From the NCBI GenBank assembly GCA_944393405.1, contig CALYAC010000002.1, positions 1-64,000 of the forward strand: a stretch of DNA of 64,000 bases, in the 5' to 3' direction. The notes below the pieces were generated by a model, which saw only the letters and a list, made by a program, of their open reading frames with translations, was not told the DNA's origin and made no database searches. Below, in pieces: positions 47,932 to 58,963 of the stretch. Numbering within the stretch: position 1 is the stretch's first letter; each line of letters opens with the position of its first letter. Origin of the DNA: an uncultured Clostridia bacterium (GTDB lineage Bacteria; Bacillota_A; Clostridia; TANB77; CAG-508). The position numbers were made by a program, and so were the translations under genes.

Positions 47932-49842
47932 TTATTTAGCAAAAGTATCTATTTCTTCTACTATTTTAGCTATAAATTCATCTAAGTCCATTGCACCTAT
48001 ATCTCCATCTTTTCTAGAACGAACTCCTACTGAATTTGATTCTCTTTCTTTGTCTCCCAAAACTAACATATATGGTATTTTTTGAAGTTGAGCTTCTCTT
48101 ATTTTGTATCCAATTTTTTCATTTCTGTCGTCTAATTCTACTCTTATTCCAACATCTTCCAATTTTGCTTTTACTTCATTTGCATAATCCACATGTGCAT
48201 CTGCTATAGGAAGTAATTTTACTTGTACTGGTGCAAGCCATGTTGGAAATGCACCTGCATAATTTTCAATAAGTACTCCAATAAATCTTTCGATACTTCC
48301 AAATATAACTCTATGAAGCATAACTGGTCTATGCTTTTCTCCATCTTCTCCTATATATGTCAAATCAAATCTTTCTGGCATTTGGAAATCTAATTGTATT
48401 GTACCACATTGCCATTCACGTCCTAAAGAATCTTTAATATGGAAATCTATCTTTGGTCCATAGAATGCTCCATCACCTTCATTTAATTCATATGGCATAT
48501 CTAAATCTTTAAGCACTTTCTTTAACGCTCCTTCTGCCATTTCCCATTGCTCATCAGATCCCATTGAATCTTCTGGTCTTGTAGATAGCTCTAATGTGTA
48601 TTCAAAGCCAAATATACTATATACCTCATCTACAAGTTTTATTATTCTTGAAATTTCATCTTCTATTTGTTCTGGTAAACAGAAAATATGAGCATCATCT
48701 TGAGTAAAACATCTTACTCTAAATAATCCATTTAATTCACCTGATTTTTCATGTCTGTGAACCAATCCTAATTCTCCAGCTCTAATTGGTAAATCTTTAT
48801 ATGAATGCATTTTGCTCTTATATACTATCATTCCTCCAGGACAGTTCATTGGTTTTATACCATAATCTACATTATCAATCTTTGTTGTATACATATTTTC
48901 TTTATAGTGATCCCAATGTCCTGATCTATGCCATAACTCTTCATTTAGTATCATAGGAGTTTTTATTTCTACATATCCATTTTTTCTATGAATATCTCTC
49001 CAAAAATCTTCTAGTACATTTCTAAGTACCATTCCTTTAGGTAAAAAGAATGGAAATCCAGGTCCCTCTGGTGCAATCATAAATAATTCTAATTCTTTTC
49101 CTAATTTTTTATGATCACGTTTTTTAGCTTCTTCTAACATGTTTAGATATTCTTCCAATTGACTTGCTTTTGGATATGATATTCCATAAAATCTTTGAAG
49201 CATTTTATTATGTTCATCACCTCTCCAATAAGCTCCTGAAGAAGATAATATTTTAACTGCTTTTACTTTTCCTGTACTCATTAAATGTGGCCCTGCACAT
49301 AAATCTGTAAATTCACCTTGTTTATAGAATGATATTTCTTCATCATCTGGAAGCTCTTCAATTAATTCTACTTTGTACTCTTCTCCATTTTCTTTCATAA
49401 ATTTAATTGCTTCTTCTCTAGGTAATGAAAATCTCTCTATTGGTAAGTCTTCTTTTATGATTTTTTTCATTTCTGCTTCTATTTTTTCAAAATCATCTGA
49501 TGAAATATTTTCTTTCACATCAAAATCATAGTAAAATCCTTTATCAATAGCAGGTCCAATTGTTAATTTAACATTATCCCCATAAATTCTTTTTATTGCT
49601 TGTGCCATTATATGAGCTGTTGTATGCCAATATGCTTTTTTACCATCCTCACTATTTTCAAAAGTACATATTTCAACTTCTGAATCCTCAGTTATTTTAT
49701 ATCTTAAATCCCTTACTTTACCATTTACTTTTGCACATGTTGCCATTCTTGCTAATCCTTCGCTTATGCTTTTTGCTAAATCTAATACACTAATTCCGTT
49801 TTCGACTTCTTTAATAGAGCCATCTTTTAAAGTAATCTTCAT
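47932..49842 (-). CDS. thrS: Threonyl-tRNA synthetase
   Basis: Class II synthetase charging tRNA-Thr. 636 residues from the ATG at 49842, the family's usual length. Order: TGS domain (MKITLKDGSIKEVENGISVL), editing domain with HTTAHIMAQAIKR and the zinc-like CAGPHL block, catalytic core (PMNCPGGMIVYKS; RVRCFTQDDAHIFC; HRVIFGSIERFIG) and the C-terminal anticodon domain (PTWLAPVQVKLLPIADAHVD). The open frame extends 19 codons upstream, but that part lies in the leader. AAAGGAAAG before 49842 supports this start. Controlled by a T-box. Confidence 0.97.
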   Translation of the reverse strand: MKITLKDGSIKEVENGISVLDLAKSISEGLARMATCAKVNGKVRDLRYKITEDSEVEICTFENSEDGKKAYWHTTAHIMAQAIKRIYGDNVKLTIGPAIDKGFYYDFDVKENISSDDFEKIEAEMKKIIKEDLPIERFSLPREEAIKFMKENGEEYKVELIEELPDDEEISFYKQGEFTDLCAGPHLMSTGKVKAVKILSSSGAYWRGDEHNKMLQRFYGISYPKASQLEEYLNMLEEAKKRDHKKLGKELELFMIAPEGPGFPFFLPKGMVLRNVLEDFWRDIHRKNGYVEIKTPMILNEELWHRSGHWDHYKENMYTTKIDNVDYGIKPMNCPGGMIVYKSKMHSYKDLPIRAGELGLVHRHEKSGELNGLFRVRCFTQDDAHIFCLPEQIEDEISRIIKLVDEVYSIFGFEYTLELSTRPEDSMGSDEQWEMAEGALKKVLKDLDMPYELNEGDGAFYGPKIDFHIKDSLGREWQCGTIQLDFQMPERFDLTYIGEDGEKHRPVMLHRVIFGSIERFIGVLIENYAGAFPTWLAPVQVKLLPIADAHVDYANEVKAKLEDVGIRVELDDRNEKIGYKIREAQLQKIPYMLVLGDKERESNSVGVRSRKDGDIGAMDLDEFIAKIVEEIDTFAK

Positions 49843-49897
49843 AATACCACTTTCCTTTCTTAATTTTAAAAATAAACTAAAGGAAGAATAAAAAATC

Positions 49898-50085
49898 ACC
49901 CCTCCATAGAAAACTTTTCTATAGAGGGGTGCATATATTACACGGTTCCACCCTTTATTTATCTTAATTAACTTTTAACGCAAGCTTACGTCTAGTTTTT
50001 TCTAGAAACAATGAGGTAGTCTTTCAAATACGTTTTTTTAGAATAGCTTTCAGCTTATAACTATTCCTCTCTGTAAATAACCTTT
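49898..50085 (-). promoter_or_regulatory. T-box leader of thrS
   Basis: T-box core GGGTGGAACCGTGT on the minus strand at 49953-49940, followed by a strong terminator hairpin (CACCCCTC...GAGGGGTG, 49931-49898). The Stem I purine motif ACAGAGAG lies at about 50073. An AGACTACCTC stretch (about 50022) can present a Thr codon (ACU or ACC) as specifier. The 330-base space between thrS and the next gene is filled mainly by this leader. Confidence 0.93.
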
Positions 50086-50172
50086 ATTTTACTTTGTCTC
50101 ATTTATGTTTTTTATTATTCAATACATTTTTTATTATACACCCGTAAAATATATTATGTCAATACTTGTTTA

Positions 50173-50520
50173 CTAAAATAGTGACATTACACTAGAAATT
50201 GAAACAACTAGATTTATTAACAATACAACAAATTCAACAGCACCTACTGCTACACCTGTTATTCCCATCCATCTATATTTTTGTGAATCTGCTTTAAAAT
50301 TATATAATCCTACAATACCTAAAATTGTTGCGGCAAGTCCACAAAATAGTCCAAACATTATTATTCCTACCATTGAGAATATAAAACTTAATAAACAACA
50401 AATGTTTAAGCTTTTTTCATTAGTAGTATTATTAGGTTGTACATTTTCATTCTCCACTACATTATTTGTGTTTTCTGTTACCTCATTTGTTTCTTTTACT
50501 TCATTTACATTATTATCCAT
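50173..50520 (-). CDS. Small two-to-three-helix membrane protein (DUF4190-like)
   Basis: 115 residues: a disordered Asn/Glu/Val-rich N-terminus (1-37, NEVTENTNNVVENENVQPNN), then NICCLLSFIFSMVGIIMFGLFCGLAATILGIVGLYNF and a third hydrophobic segment at the C-terminus. The Gly-rich helix pair with ATILGIVGL resembles the DUF4190 type. An AAAGGAGAG site precedes the ATG. It lies 17 bases after the surface protease gene upstream, so it may be co-transcribed with it. Function unknown. Confidence 0.65.
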   Translation of the reverse strand: MDNNVNEVKETNEVTENTNNVVENENVQPNNTTNEKSLNICCLLSFIFSMVGIIMFGLFCGLAATILGIVGLYNFKADSQKYRWMGITGVAVGAVEFVVLLINLVVSISSVMSLF

Positions 50521-50537
50521 ACTATTCTCTCCTTTTA

Positions 50538-53500
50538 TTATTTATCAATATTTCTATATCTTATAAATTTATATATACCTATTCCTAAAAATAGTATTAT
50601 TGCAATTCCTATAGTAATTACTCCTGCTTGAGGAATTGTACCTTTTGCTATAGTATTATCATTTTTATTATTTCCTATTATATTTACGACATCATCTATA
50701 TCGCCTAATTCATCGTCGTCTCCATAAAATTTTATCTTGGTATTTTCAGTTTGCATTACTTCACTTGCATTTATTTGACTTAGTACTTTTCCTGAAGCTT
50801 CCGCTTCTTCTTTAATATATAAATATAACTTATCTGAATCTACAATCTCAGCATAATTTGATATATTTCTAGAATCCACACTAAATACTATCGATTTAGA
50901 GCCATCTTCTTCAGTTATAATTTCTGGATTTTCTATTTTTATCCAATTTTCAATATTTTCCTCTTTATCAGATGATGAGAAATAATAATAATATGTATAA
51001 TTTGTATCTATACTACTATCTAATATATTTGATATCTTAATTTTCATAGTTATATAAGAATCTTGTTCAGTTGTATATGTATATATTGAAACTTCTGAAA
51101 ATTCGCTCTTAATATTACTCAAATCAGATAATTTAGGTTCTATAATTTCAGGATCTTCAGGATTATCTGGATTATCTGGATTATCTGGATTGTCTGGTTC
51201 CTCTGGTTGTACTTCACTTTCTTTATTAACAATTATATTTTGAGTTGTAGTTTTTTCAATTCCGTCTTCTTCATATTGTATTGTTACACTTGTTTTATCT
51301 ACACTTAAATTATTTCCATCTATAATTGTATAATTTGAAATTACCTTTGTAGAACCATTACTATAGCTTGCAACCACAACCATTCCTGTTGGATCAAAAT
51401 CCTCACCTTCTATATAGCTTAATTTATTTGGTCTTGTTTGTACATATATATTAGTTAGTGTAATTTCTGGGTTTTCAGGTTCTTCAGCTCCAGATGGATC
51501 TTTTATAATTTCAACTTCAAAAGTTAATTTTCTATTCATAAAAGTAAGTGTAATTGTTTGTTTTCCAAGTTTTGTATTATCAAATCCTGATGCAACAATA
51601 GTTTCTGTTTCCATTTTTAAATATTCCATAGTATTATCACTATATGTTACTTTTATTAAGCCACCTTTTAAATCTAATACTTCTTTATATTGTATATATT
51701 TTAATTTGTTTGGCAATTGATATATACTAGCACTTGTAATATTTAGATCTCCTGACACATCTTTTGTTTTTACATTTATTTCTTGAGTTGTAGTCTTTGA
51801 TATTCCATCTTCTGTATATTGTATTGTTACATATTTCTGTCCTAAATATAATGAATCACCATCTACTATAGTGAAGTTTGTTACTTCTTTTTCTGAATGA
51901 TCCGTGTATGTTGCTGTTATTTTTAGTCCTTCTTTTTCGAAGTTTTCTCCTTCATAGTATTCAGTTTTTGATGGTGGATTTGTTACTCTAATGCTTTCTA
52001 ATTTAGCTTCCACCTTATCTTCTTTTGTATATGCTTTTATTGAAACATTTCCTTTTACACTCTCCACATCATAGTCACTTAAATCTTCCCACACGTTATT
52101 TTCATATAAATCTGCTGTTGTAAAGAAACTTTCATTTGGATTAACTTCAAAATTTTCATCTGTATTTCTAGTTTCTGCCATAAAGTATGTAGTTTGTTCT
52201 GCAGGACTATATGATGAAATTTCAAGTGCTACTGCAAATGAATCTCCTGTTAATTGCACTGGTTCTGATAATTCTAGTATATGATATCCAGGTTCTATAA
52301 TTAGATTTTTTCCTTGCTTTAAACTAACTTCTTGTAACTTATCTTTATTTAAATCACTATCATGTGGATTTATTAAAACATTACATACTATTTTCTGCAT
52401 TGTGTAAAATCCTATTTTGTCAACTACTTCTGTATCACTAGAATTTCTATTAAATTTATTTGCAATATATAAATCTCTTTGTCCTTCTAGATACACAAGT
52501 GTATCTGCCATTAATTTATCATGTTGATATAGTTTATCATAATCTTTTTGATTTGTTGCTTTTTTTATACCATATAAATTATCATAGATATTAGCATCTT
52601 CATATGATATATACATATATCCTTGATCTCCAATTTCTACAACAACATTATCTCCATCTATTGTAACTTTTTCATCTCCATAACCTTGAGCCGCATATGC
52701 TTTTCTTATATATTCGTTATCAATATCTTCTGCTTTTTCCCAACCATTTTCTTGGCATATTGATGGATAGCTTGTAAAGAAACTTTCCTTTAATTCTTTT
52801 AGACTAACTGTTTGCTTATCTCCCCATGAATTTTTAACAATCCATGCTCCATCACTTGAAGGCCTATTTGTTTCATTAAAATTATCTTTACTAAAATTAT
52901 CATCCCATCCAATTATTAAAACAGCATGATTCATTGGATAGTCATCTTCATTAGCACAATATATAGCAGCTGTTTCATTATTATATGCATCAGAAAATAT
53001 TTGTGCACCATGGACTCCTGCAAAAATTCCTCCATAGTTTGTTATTGTTTCTTTCATTTTTGCCATAAGCTCTGTTTTTCCAACATCATCTATATTTTCA
53101 AATTCAATTGTATCATATAAAGTTGTTGCAACTACTTTGTTTTGTATTTCAGAAATATCTATCTTGTCTTCATTATTTTCAAATGGCATATCCTCTTCAT
53201 TAATAGCACCCATACCATTTACATAATAGCTTTGTACTTCACCAAAATTTCCTCCTGAGGCACTAGTTGAATATCCATAAGGATTTTCTTCATTATTATT
53301 AAAATAATTCCTTTTTGCTGAATAAAACATATGTCTTTCTGAAAAATCATATGTCTTTTGAGCATTAGCTTGTTTATAGTCTAGCATGCCAAGATTACTT
53401 TCCATTAATGCTGTTCCAGCAAAAGCCCAACATGAATCTGTTTGCATTTGATTTCTAACTTGTACATTATCTCCTATTATTTCTCTTAAATCATATTTAC

Positions 53501-53783
53501 TTTTAACTGAATCTTTTACTGTACTTGCTAATTTAAATACATTATTAGTATTTTTTAAATAATCAGATAATTTTTCTGGTGCAATTACATCATATTTTTT
53601 AGGTTGTAATACTTTTTCTTTTTCTTCATCAGTTAAATTCATATATTCTTGATATTCTTTTGTAGGTTCTAAAACTTGAAGTGTTAATTCTCCTTCAGCA
53701 TATACTTTCCCAGTTATTGTTACTGTAAAAAGTATAATTAAAATAAATAAAACTTTTTTTAATATATTTCTTTTTTTATACAT
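50538..53783 (-). CDS. Cell-surface papain-family (C1A) cysteine protease with Ig-like domains
   Basis: 1081 residues. Signal peptide (about 1-29, ending KVYA), then a C1A peptidase: oxyanion Gln and catalytic Cys in VRNQMQTDSCWAFAG (Cys118), His in YPMNHAVLIIGWDD and Asn in DGAWIVKNSWGD. A lectin-like beta region of the kind common in clostridial C1A proteases follows (about 400-590). Then come three Ig-like repeats, of which the first and third share ITATY/VVASY...TIVDG...VTIQYxEDGIxKTTTQ (group 3 type). A Pro/Asp/Asn tract and a C-terminal domain end in a membrane helix and basic tail (VITIGIAIILFLGIGIYKFI). No LPXTG motif, so anchoring is by the helix. Likely an extracellular protein degrader or adhesin processor. 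Confidence 0.9.
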   Translation of the reverse strand: MYKKRNILKKVLFILIILFTVTITGKVYAEGELTLQVLEPTKEYQEYMNLTDEEKEKVLQPKKYDVIAPEKLSDYLKNTNNVFKLASTVKDSVKSKYDLREIIGDNVQVRNQMQTDSCWAFAGTALMESNLGMLDYKQANAQKTYDFSERHMFYSAKRNYFNNNEENPYGYSTSASGGNFGEVQSYYVNGMGAINEEDMPFENNEDKIDISEIQNKVVATTLYDTIEFENIDDVGKTELMAKMKETITNYGGIFAGVHGAQIFSDAYNNETAAIYCANEDDYPMNHAVLIIGWDDNFSKDNFNETNRPSSDGAWIVKNSWGDKQTVSLKELKESFFTSYPSICQENGWEKAEDIDNEYIRKAYAAQGYGDEKVTIDGDNVVVEIGDQGYMYISYEDANIYDNLYGIKKATNQKDYDKLYQHDKLMADTLVYLEGQRDLYIANKFNRNSSDTEVVDKIGFYTMQKIVCNVLINPHDSDLNKDKLQEVSLKQGKNLIIEPGYHILELSEPVQLTGDSFAVALEISSYSPAEQTTYFMAETRNTDENFEVNPNESFFTTADLYENNVWEDLSDYDVESVKGNVSIKAYTKEDKVEAKLESIRVTNPPSKTEYYEGENFEKEGLKITATYTDHSEKEVTNFTIVDGDSLYLGQKYVTIQYTEDGISKTTTQEINVKTKDVSGDLNITSASIYQLPNKLKYIQYKEVLDLKGGLIKVTYSDNTMEYLKMETETIVASGFDNTKLGKQTITLTFMNRKLTFEVEIIKDPSGAEEPENPEITLTNIYVQTRPNKLSYIEGEDFDPTGMVVVASYSNGSTKVISNYTIIDGNNLSVDKTSVTIQYEEDGIEKTTTQNIIVNKESEVQPEEPDNPDNPDNPDNPEDPEIIEPKLSDLSNIKSEFSEVSIYTYTTEQDSYITMKIKISNILDSSIDTNYTYYYYFSSSDKEENIENWIKIENPEIITEEDGSKSIVFSVDSRNISNYAEIVDSDKLYLYIKEEAEASGKVLSQINASEVMQTENTKIKFYGDDDELGDIDDVVNIIGNNKNDNTIAKGTIPQAGVITIGIAIILFLGIGIYKFIRYRNIDK
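51151..51195. repeat. Tandem 9-base repeats coding Asn-Pro-Asp
   Basis: Five consecutive 9-base units (ggattatct and close variants) inside the surface protease gene encode a PDNPDNPDN-type spacer between the Ig-like and last domains. Near-identical units suggest recent expansion and length variation between strains. Confidence 0.85.
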
Positions 53784-53850
53784 AATCTTGTCCTCTTTTA
53801 TTTTTACTATTTTTATCTTAAATGTTTATATTAATATTTATCTTTCATAT

Positions 53851-55164
53851 TTAATTATCATATCCAGGTTTTCCTAATAATTTAAACATATTCTTCTTAT
53901 ATTTTTCTACTCCTGGTTGATTAAATGGATTTATTCCTAATATTGATCCAGACATTGCACATGCAAGTTCAAAGAAATAAATCAATTGTCCCATATTGTT
54001 TGCATCTAATCTATCTATATTTACTACAATGTTTGGAACATCTCCTTCAACATGTGCTGCTATTGTTCCTTGCATTGCTTTTTTATTAACATAGTCTAGA
54101 GTTCTACCAGATAAATAATTTAGATTGTCCATGTCGTCTTCTTCTTTTTTTAATGTTATATCATTTTCTGGATTTTCAACATTAATTACAGTTTCAAATA
54201 AATTTCTTCTTCCTTCTTGAATATATTGTCCTAAAGAATGTAAATCTGTAGTAAACTCTGCACCCGATGGATAAATTCCTTTTTCTTCTTTTCCTTCACT
54301 CTCGCCAAATAGTTGTTTCCACCATTCTATAAAATAATGCATTTTAGGTTCATATGCAACTAAAATTTCTATATTTTTTTCTTCTTGATATAAAACATTT
54401 CTAAGAGCTGCATATTTATAACATTCGTTATATTTTAAATTTTCGTCCGCATATCTATCTTGCGCAATTCTTGCACCTTCCATTAATGCATCTATATCAA
54501 TTCCTGATGCTGCAATTGGAAGTAACCCTACTGCTGTTAACACAGAATATCTTCCACCAACATTATCTGGTATTACAAATGTCTCATATTTTTCCTTGTC
54601 TGCAAGAGTTTTTAAAGCTCCTTTTTTGCTATCAGTTGTCACATATATTCTACTTCTTGCCTCTTTTAAACTATATTTATTTTCCATTATTTCTCTGAAA
54701 ATTCTAAATGCAATAGCAGGCTCTGTTGTTGTTCCTGATTTAGATATAACATTTAGAGAAATATCTTTATCTCCAATATAATTTACTAATTCACTAATAT
54801 AATTTGGACTTAATGTATTACCTACATACAATATTTGAGGTGTTTTTCTTTGAGTTTTATCTTGCATGTTATAAAATGAATTATTAAGAGCCTCTATAAC
54901 TGCTCTAGCACCTAAATATGATCCACCTATACCAATAACTAATAATATATCAGAATCAGATTGTATTTTTTTAGCTGCTTTTTTTATCCTTGCAAATTCC
55001 TTCTTGTCATAATTTGTTGGTAAATTAATCCATCCACAAAATTCGTTTTCGTCATCAGCTTTTTCATGTAATTTCTTATGAATCTCTGAAACTCTATCTG
55101 CATATTTCATAACTTTTTTTTCAAATACCTTTGCATTATCAAAGTTCACTTTTATATTTTCCAT
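53851..55164 (-). CDS. pgi: Glucose-6-phosphate isomerase
   Basis: Glycolytic interconversion of glucose-6-P and fructose-6-P. 437 residues, the short bacillus/clostridium form. Motifs: [72 protein letters not shown] and [16 protein letters not shown] with the catalytic Lys. GGAGG precedes the ATG. Single gene. Confidence 0.97.
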   Translation of the reverse strand: MENIKVNFDNAKVFEKKVMKYADRVSEIHKKLHEKADDENEFCGWINLPTNYDKKEFARIKKAAKKIQSDSDILLVIGIGGSYLGARAVIEALNNSFYNMQDKTQRKTPQILYVGNTLSPNYISELVNYIGDKDISLNVISKSGTTTEPAIAFRIFREIMENKYSLKEARSRIYVTTDSKKGALKTLADKEKYETFVIPDNVGGRYSVLTAVGLLPIAASGIDIDALMEGARIAQDRYADENLKYNECYKYAALRNVLYQEEKNIEILVAYEPKMHYFIEWWKQLFGESEGKEEKGIYPSGAEFTTDLHSLGQYIQEGRRNLFETVINVENPENDITLKKEEDDMDNLNYLSGRTLDYVNKKAMQGTIAAHVEGDVPNIVVNIDRLDANNMGQLIYFFELACAMSGSILGINPFNQPGVEKYKKNMFKLLGKPGYDN

Positions 55165-55277
55165 TATATTTCCTCCTTTGTAAAATATATTCTAAACTTT
55201 TGCCTATATCATATTATACAAATAATTTTTTTACAAGTATTTTTTTATAAAAAAATAAGAAATTATAGCTAAAAAAA

Positions 55278-55309
55278 AAGAAATTGAGGCCCTCAAGCCC
55301 CAATTTCTT
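55278..55309 (-). terminator. Terminator after the second ABC exporter operon
   Basis: On the minus strand AAGAAATTGGGG pairs with CCTCAATTTCTT (one wobble), followed by TTTTTTTTTAGC. It overlaps the last bases of the upstream gene. Confidence 0.85.
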
Positions 55310-57179
55310 AATCTATCTCTATAGCACCTGTATATAATCCATAATACATGCCTTTTTTAGCTATTAATTCTTCATGATTTCCTCTTTCTATAATTCTTCC
55401 TTGATCTAACACCATTATTAAATCTGAATTTCTTATAGTTGATAATCTATGAGCTATTACAAAAACTGTTCTTCCTTTCATAAGTTTATCCATACCATCT
55501 TGTACTATCTTTTCAGTACGTGTATCAATACTTGAAGTTGCTTCATCTAGTATTAATACTGGTGCATTATCCAAAGCAGCTCTTGCAATAGATAATAATT
55601 GTCTTTGTCCTTGGGATAATCCTTCTCCATTGCCTGTTATTACAGTATCATATCCTTGTGGTAAATGTCTTATAAATGTATCAGCATTTGCAAGTTTAGC
55701 TGCTGCTATAACTTCTTCGTCTGTTGCATTTTGTCTTGAATATCTAATATTATCTTTTATTGTTCCTGTAAATAAGCTTGTATCTTGAAGTACCATACCA
55801 AGTGATCTTCTTAAATCAGCTTTTTTAATTTTTTGTATATTTATTCCATCATATCTAATTTTACCACTTTGAATATCATAAAAACGATTAATTAAATTTG
55901 TAATAGTTGTTTTACCTGCACCTGTTGCTCCAACAAAGGATACTTTTTGTCCCTCTTTTGCTTCTAATGAAATATTATGTAATACCACTTTCTTATCTGT
56001 ATATCCAAATACGACATCATCAAAAGTAACTCTTCCTCTTAATCTTGCATATGTAATTCTTCCGTCTTTATGAGGATGTTTCCAAGCCCAAAGTCCTGTT
56101 CTTTCATCTGTTTCAACTATCTTTCCATCTTCCATTTTTGCATTTACAAGTGTTACATATCCATCATCTTCCTCTGGCTTTTCATCAATTAGTTTAAATA
56201 TTCTACCAGCTCCAGCCAATGCCATAACAATGAAGTTCATTTGTTGTGAAACTTGGCCTAATGGATTAGTAAATGCTTTAACATATTGTAAAAATGCTGC
56301 AATATTACCTATAGATAATATTCCATTTACAGAAAGAATTCCTCCTATAACAGCAACCAAAACATATCCTAAATTACCTATATTTAATATACATGGCATT
56401 AAAATATTAGCATATGTATTTGCCTTAGCTCCACTTTCGCATAAGTTTTCATTCAATTCATCAAATTTCTTCTTTGATTCTTCTTCATAACAGAAAACTT
56501 TTACAACTTTTTGTCCTTCCATCATTTCTTCTATATAGCCATTTACTTTTCCTAAATCTTCTTGCTGTTTTACGAAATATCTTGAACTATTTCCACCAAG
56601 ATATCTAGATACAAATGTCATTATAATAACCATTGCAAGAACAACTAATGTTAAATAAACATTTGTAGTAAACATTGAAATCAATATTGTTATCATTGTC
56701 ACTACTGCTGAAAATACCATTGGAATACTTTGACTTAAACATTGTCTTAATGCATCAACATCATTTGTATATGTACTCATTACTTCACCATGAGAGTGAC
56801 TATCAAAATATCCTATTGGTAAAGTTTGCATATGTTCAAACATTTCTGTACGAATTTTGTTTAATATTCCTTGTGAAATATTTATCATTAATCTATTGTA
56901 TAAATAAGTTGCTAAAACTCCTATTAAATATATTGCTCCCATAGAAAGAATTGATTGAAATAAAGACGAAAAATCTGGATTTTCATTACCTATTAATGGA
57001 ACAATATAATTATCTATTAATCTTTGTATAAATTGAATTCCCATTACATTAGCTAATGCGCTAACTATTATTGCTAAGAATACTATAAAAAATTGAAATT
57101 TATATATTGTAAATACATATTTTAAAAGTCTTAAAGCTGTTTTCGATTTCTTAGTTTTCTTTTCCATCTTCTTTTTCAT
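55308..57179 (-). CDS. Heterodimeric ABC exporter subunit (catalytic NBD), pair 2
   Basis: 623-residue half transporter: basic N-terminus, six membrane helices (about 30-335), a 45-residue spacer before the ATPase domain (DERTGLWAWKHPHKDGRITY) that is absent in standard half transporters, then Walker A GATGAGKTT, signature GLSQGQRQLL, Walker B VLILDEATSS and AHRLST. The intact catalytic Glu makes this the active subunit of the dimer. Its start overlaps the upstream partner by 29 bases. ATGs at 57179 and 57167 are both possible; the AAAGGAG site touches the first and lies 12 bases before the second. Confidence 0.93.
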   Translation of the reverse strand: MKKKMEKKTKKSKTALRLLKYVFTIYKFQFFIVFLAIIVSALANVMGIQFIQRLIDNYIVPLIGNENPDFSSLFQSILSMGAIYLIGVLATYLYNRLMINISQGILNKIRTEMFEHMQTLPIGYFDSHSHGEVMSTYTNDVDALRQCLSQSIPMVFSAVVTMITILISMFTTNVYLTLVVLAMVIIMTFVSRYLGGNSSRYFVKQQEDLGKVNGYIEEMMEGQKVVKVFCYEEESKKKFDELNENLCESGAKANTYANILMPCILNIGNLGYVLVAVIGGILSVNGILSIGNIAAFLQYVKAFTNPLGQVSQQMNFIVMALAGAGRIFKLIDEKPEEDDGYVTLVNAKMEDGKIVETDERTGLWAWKHPHKDGRITYARLRGRVTFDDVVFGYTDKKVVLHNISLEAKEGQKVSFVGATGAGKTTITNLINRFYDIQSGKIRYDGINIQKIKKADLRRSLGMVLQDTSLFTGTIKDNIRYSRQNATDEEVIAAAKLANADTFIRHLPQGYDTVITGNGEGLSQGQRQLLSIARAALDNAPVLILDEATSSIDTRTEKIVQDGMDKLMKGRTVFVIAHRLSTIRNSDLIMVLDQGRIIERGNHEELIAKKGMYYGLYTGAIEID

Positions 57180-58902
57180 CTCCTTTCACTTGTGATTCAT
57201 ATACTTCTCTATATATTTTGTTTGTTTTCAATAATTCTTCTGAAGTACCTACACCATCTATTCTACCTTCATTTAGTACAACTATCTTATCTGCATCTTC
57301 TATAGAACTAATTCTTTGAGCAATTATTATTTTTGTTGTATTAGGTATTTCTTCTCTAAATGCTTTTCTTATTAAAGCATCTGTCTTAGTATCAACTGCA
57401 CTTGTTGAATCATCTAGTATTAATATTTTTGGCTTTTTAAGAAGTGCTCTTGCAATACAAATTCTCTGTTTTTGTCCTCCTGATACATTAGTTCCACCTT
57501 GATCTAGTACTGTTTCGTATTTTGCTGGGAATTGCTTTATGAAATCATCTGCTTGAGCTAATTTACAAACTCTTTCTAGTTCTTCATCATCAGCTTCTTT
57601 ATTTCCCCATCTTAAGTTTTCACTAATTGTACCTGAAAACAACACATTCTTTTGTAAAACCATTGAAACACTATCTCTTAAAGTTTCTATATCATAATCT
57701 CTAACATCAACTCCACCGACTTTTATTCTTCCTTTAGTTACTTCATATAGTCTTGGAATTAATTGAACTAATGTAGATTTAGAACTTCCTGTTCCTCCTA
57801 TAATTCCTACTGTTTCTCCTGGTTTTATTTCCAAATTAATATTTCTTAAAGCAAATTTGCTTTTATCTTTTTCATCACTATAGCAAAAACTTACATTATC
57901 AAATATTATAGAACCATCTTTTACTTCTTTTACTGTTCTTTCTTTATTTTTAATTGCTGGCTCTTCATCTAGTACTTCAACAATTCTTTCAGCCGAAGAT
58001 TGTGCAATTATAACCATAACAAATACCATTGAAAGCATCATTAAACTCATAAGTATTTGATATGCATATGTAATTAAGCTTGATAATTGTCCTGTTTGCA
58101 TTTCTCCACCAACAATAAACTGTGCCCCAAACCATGAAATTAATAAAATACATGAATAAACAGTAAATTGCATAACTGGTGAATTAAATGCTACTATTTT
58201 TTCTGCTTTTTTAAATATTGTATAAACTTCGTTATTAACTTTTTTGAATTTTTCTTTTTCTAAATCTTCTTTTGCATATGCTTTTACCACTCTTATACCT
58301 GATAAATCTTCTTGAACTACTCTATTTAAACTATCATATTTTTTAAATACTCTTTCAAAATGAGGATGTGCTTTTTTTGCTATAAGAATTAAAAGAAATC
58401 CAAGTACTGGTATTGCAACTAAAAATATACAAGCAAGTTTGCTGCTAATAGAAAATGTCATAAATAATGCAAATATTAGCATAATTGGTGCTCTAACTAA
58501 TATTCTAATTATCATTTGAAAAGCATTTTGTACATTTGTTACGTCTGTAGTAAGTCTTGTAATTAAGCTTGAAGTTGAAAATTTATCAATATTTTCAAAT
58601 GCATATGTTTGTATTTTATCAAACATTGCCTTTCTTAAGTTTTTAGCATATCCTGCAGACGCTTTAGCTGCAAATCTTCCTGAAAGCATTCCAAAAGCTA
58701 GTGATAAGATTGCAGATACAATTAAGAATATTCCGATTTCTAGAATATATTTAACATCACTATTTTGAATACCAACATCTATTATTTTAGCCATTAAATA
58801 TGGAATTACTACTTCCATAACAACTTCAAATATAACAAAAATAGGTGTCAAAATAGTATCTTTTTTACAGTCTTTTACATATTTTGCAAGTTTCTTTATC
58901 AT
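57151..58902 (-). CDS. Heterodimeric ABC exporter subunit (degenerate NBD), pair 2
   Basis: 583-residue half transporter, six membrane helices (about 15-310). ATPase domain: Walker A GGTGSSKST (second Gly of GxGK is Ser), signature NVSGGQKQRI, Walker B ILILDDSTSA. Asp replaces the catalytic Glu, marking the degenerate site. It lies 61 bases downstream of a MarR gene that shares its direction, so the exporter is probably induced by the ligand that releases that repressor. Multidrug-type efflux is likely; substrate unknown. Confidence 0.93.
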   Translation of the reverse strand: MIKKLAKYVKDCKKDTILTPIFVIFEVVMEVVIPYLMAKIIDVGIQNSDVKYILEIGIFLIVSAILSLAFGMLSGRFAAKASAGYAKNLRKAMFDKIQTYAFENIDKFSTSSLITRLTTDVTNVQNAFQMIIRILVRAPIMLIFALFMTFSISSKLACIFLVAIPVLGFLLILIAKKAHPHFERVFKKYDSLNRVVQEDLSGIRVVKAYAKEDLEKEKFKKVNNEVYTIFKKAEKIVAFNSPVMQFTVYSCILLISWFGAQFIVGGEMQTGQLSSLITYAYQILMSLMMLSMVFVMVIIAQSSAERIVEVLDEEPAIKNKERTVKEVKDGSIIFDNVSFCYSDEKDKSKFALRNINLEIKPGETVGIIGGTGSSKSTLVQLIPRLYEVTKGRIKVGGVDVRDYDIETLRDSVSMVLQKNVLFSGTISENLRWGNKEADDEELERVCKLAQADDFIKQFPAKYETVLDQGGTNVSGGQKQRICIARALLKKPKILILDDSTSAVDTKTDALIRKAFREEIPNTTKIIIAQRISSIEDADKIVVLNEGRIDGVGTSEELLKTNKIYREVYESQVKGDEKEDGKEN

Positions 58903-58963
58903 ATTTTCCTCCTATATTTATATTTTTATTACATTTTATTATTAATAAATTAAAAATAGTATT

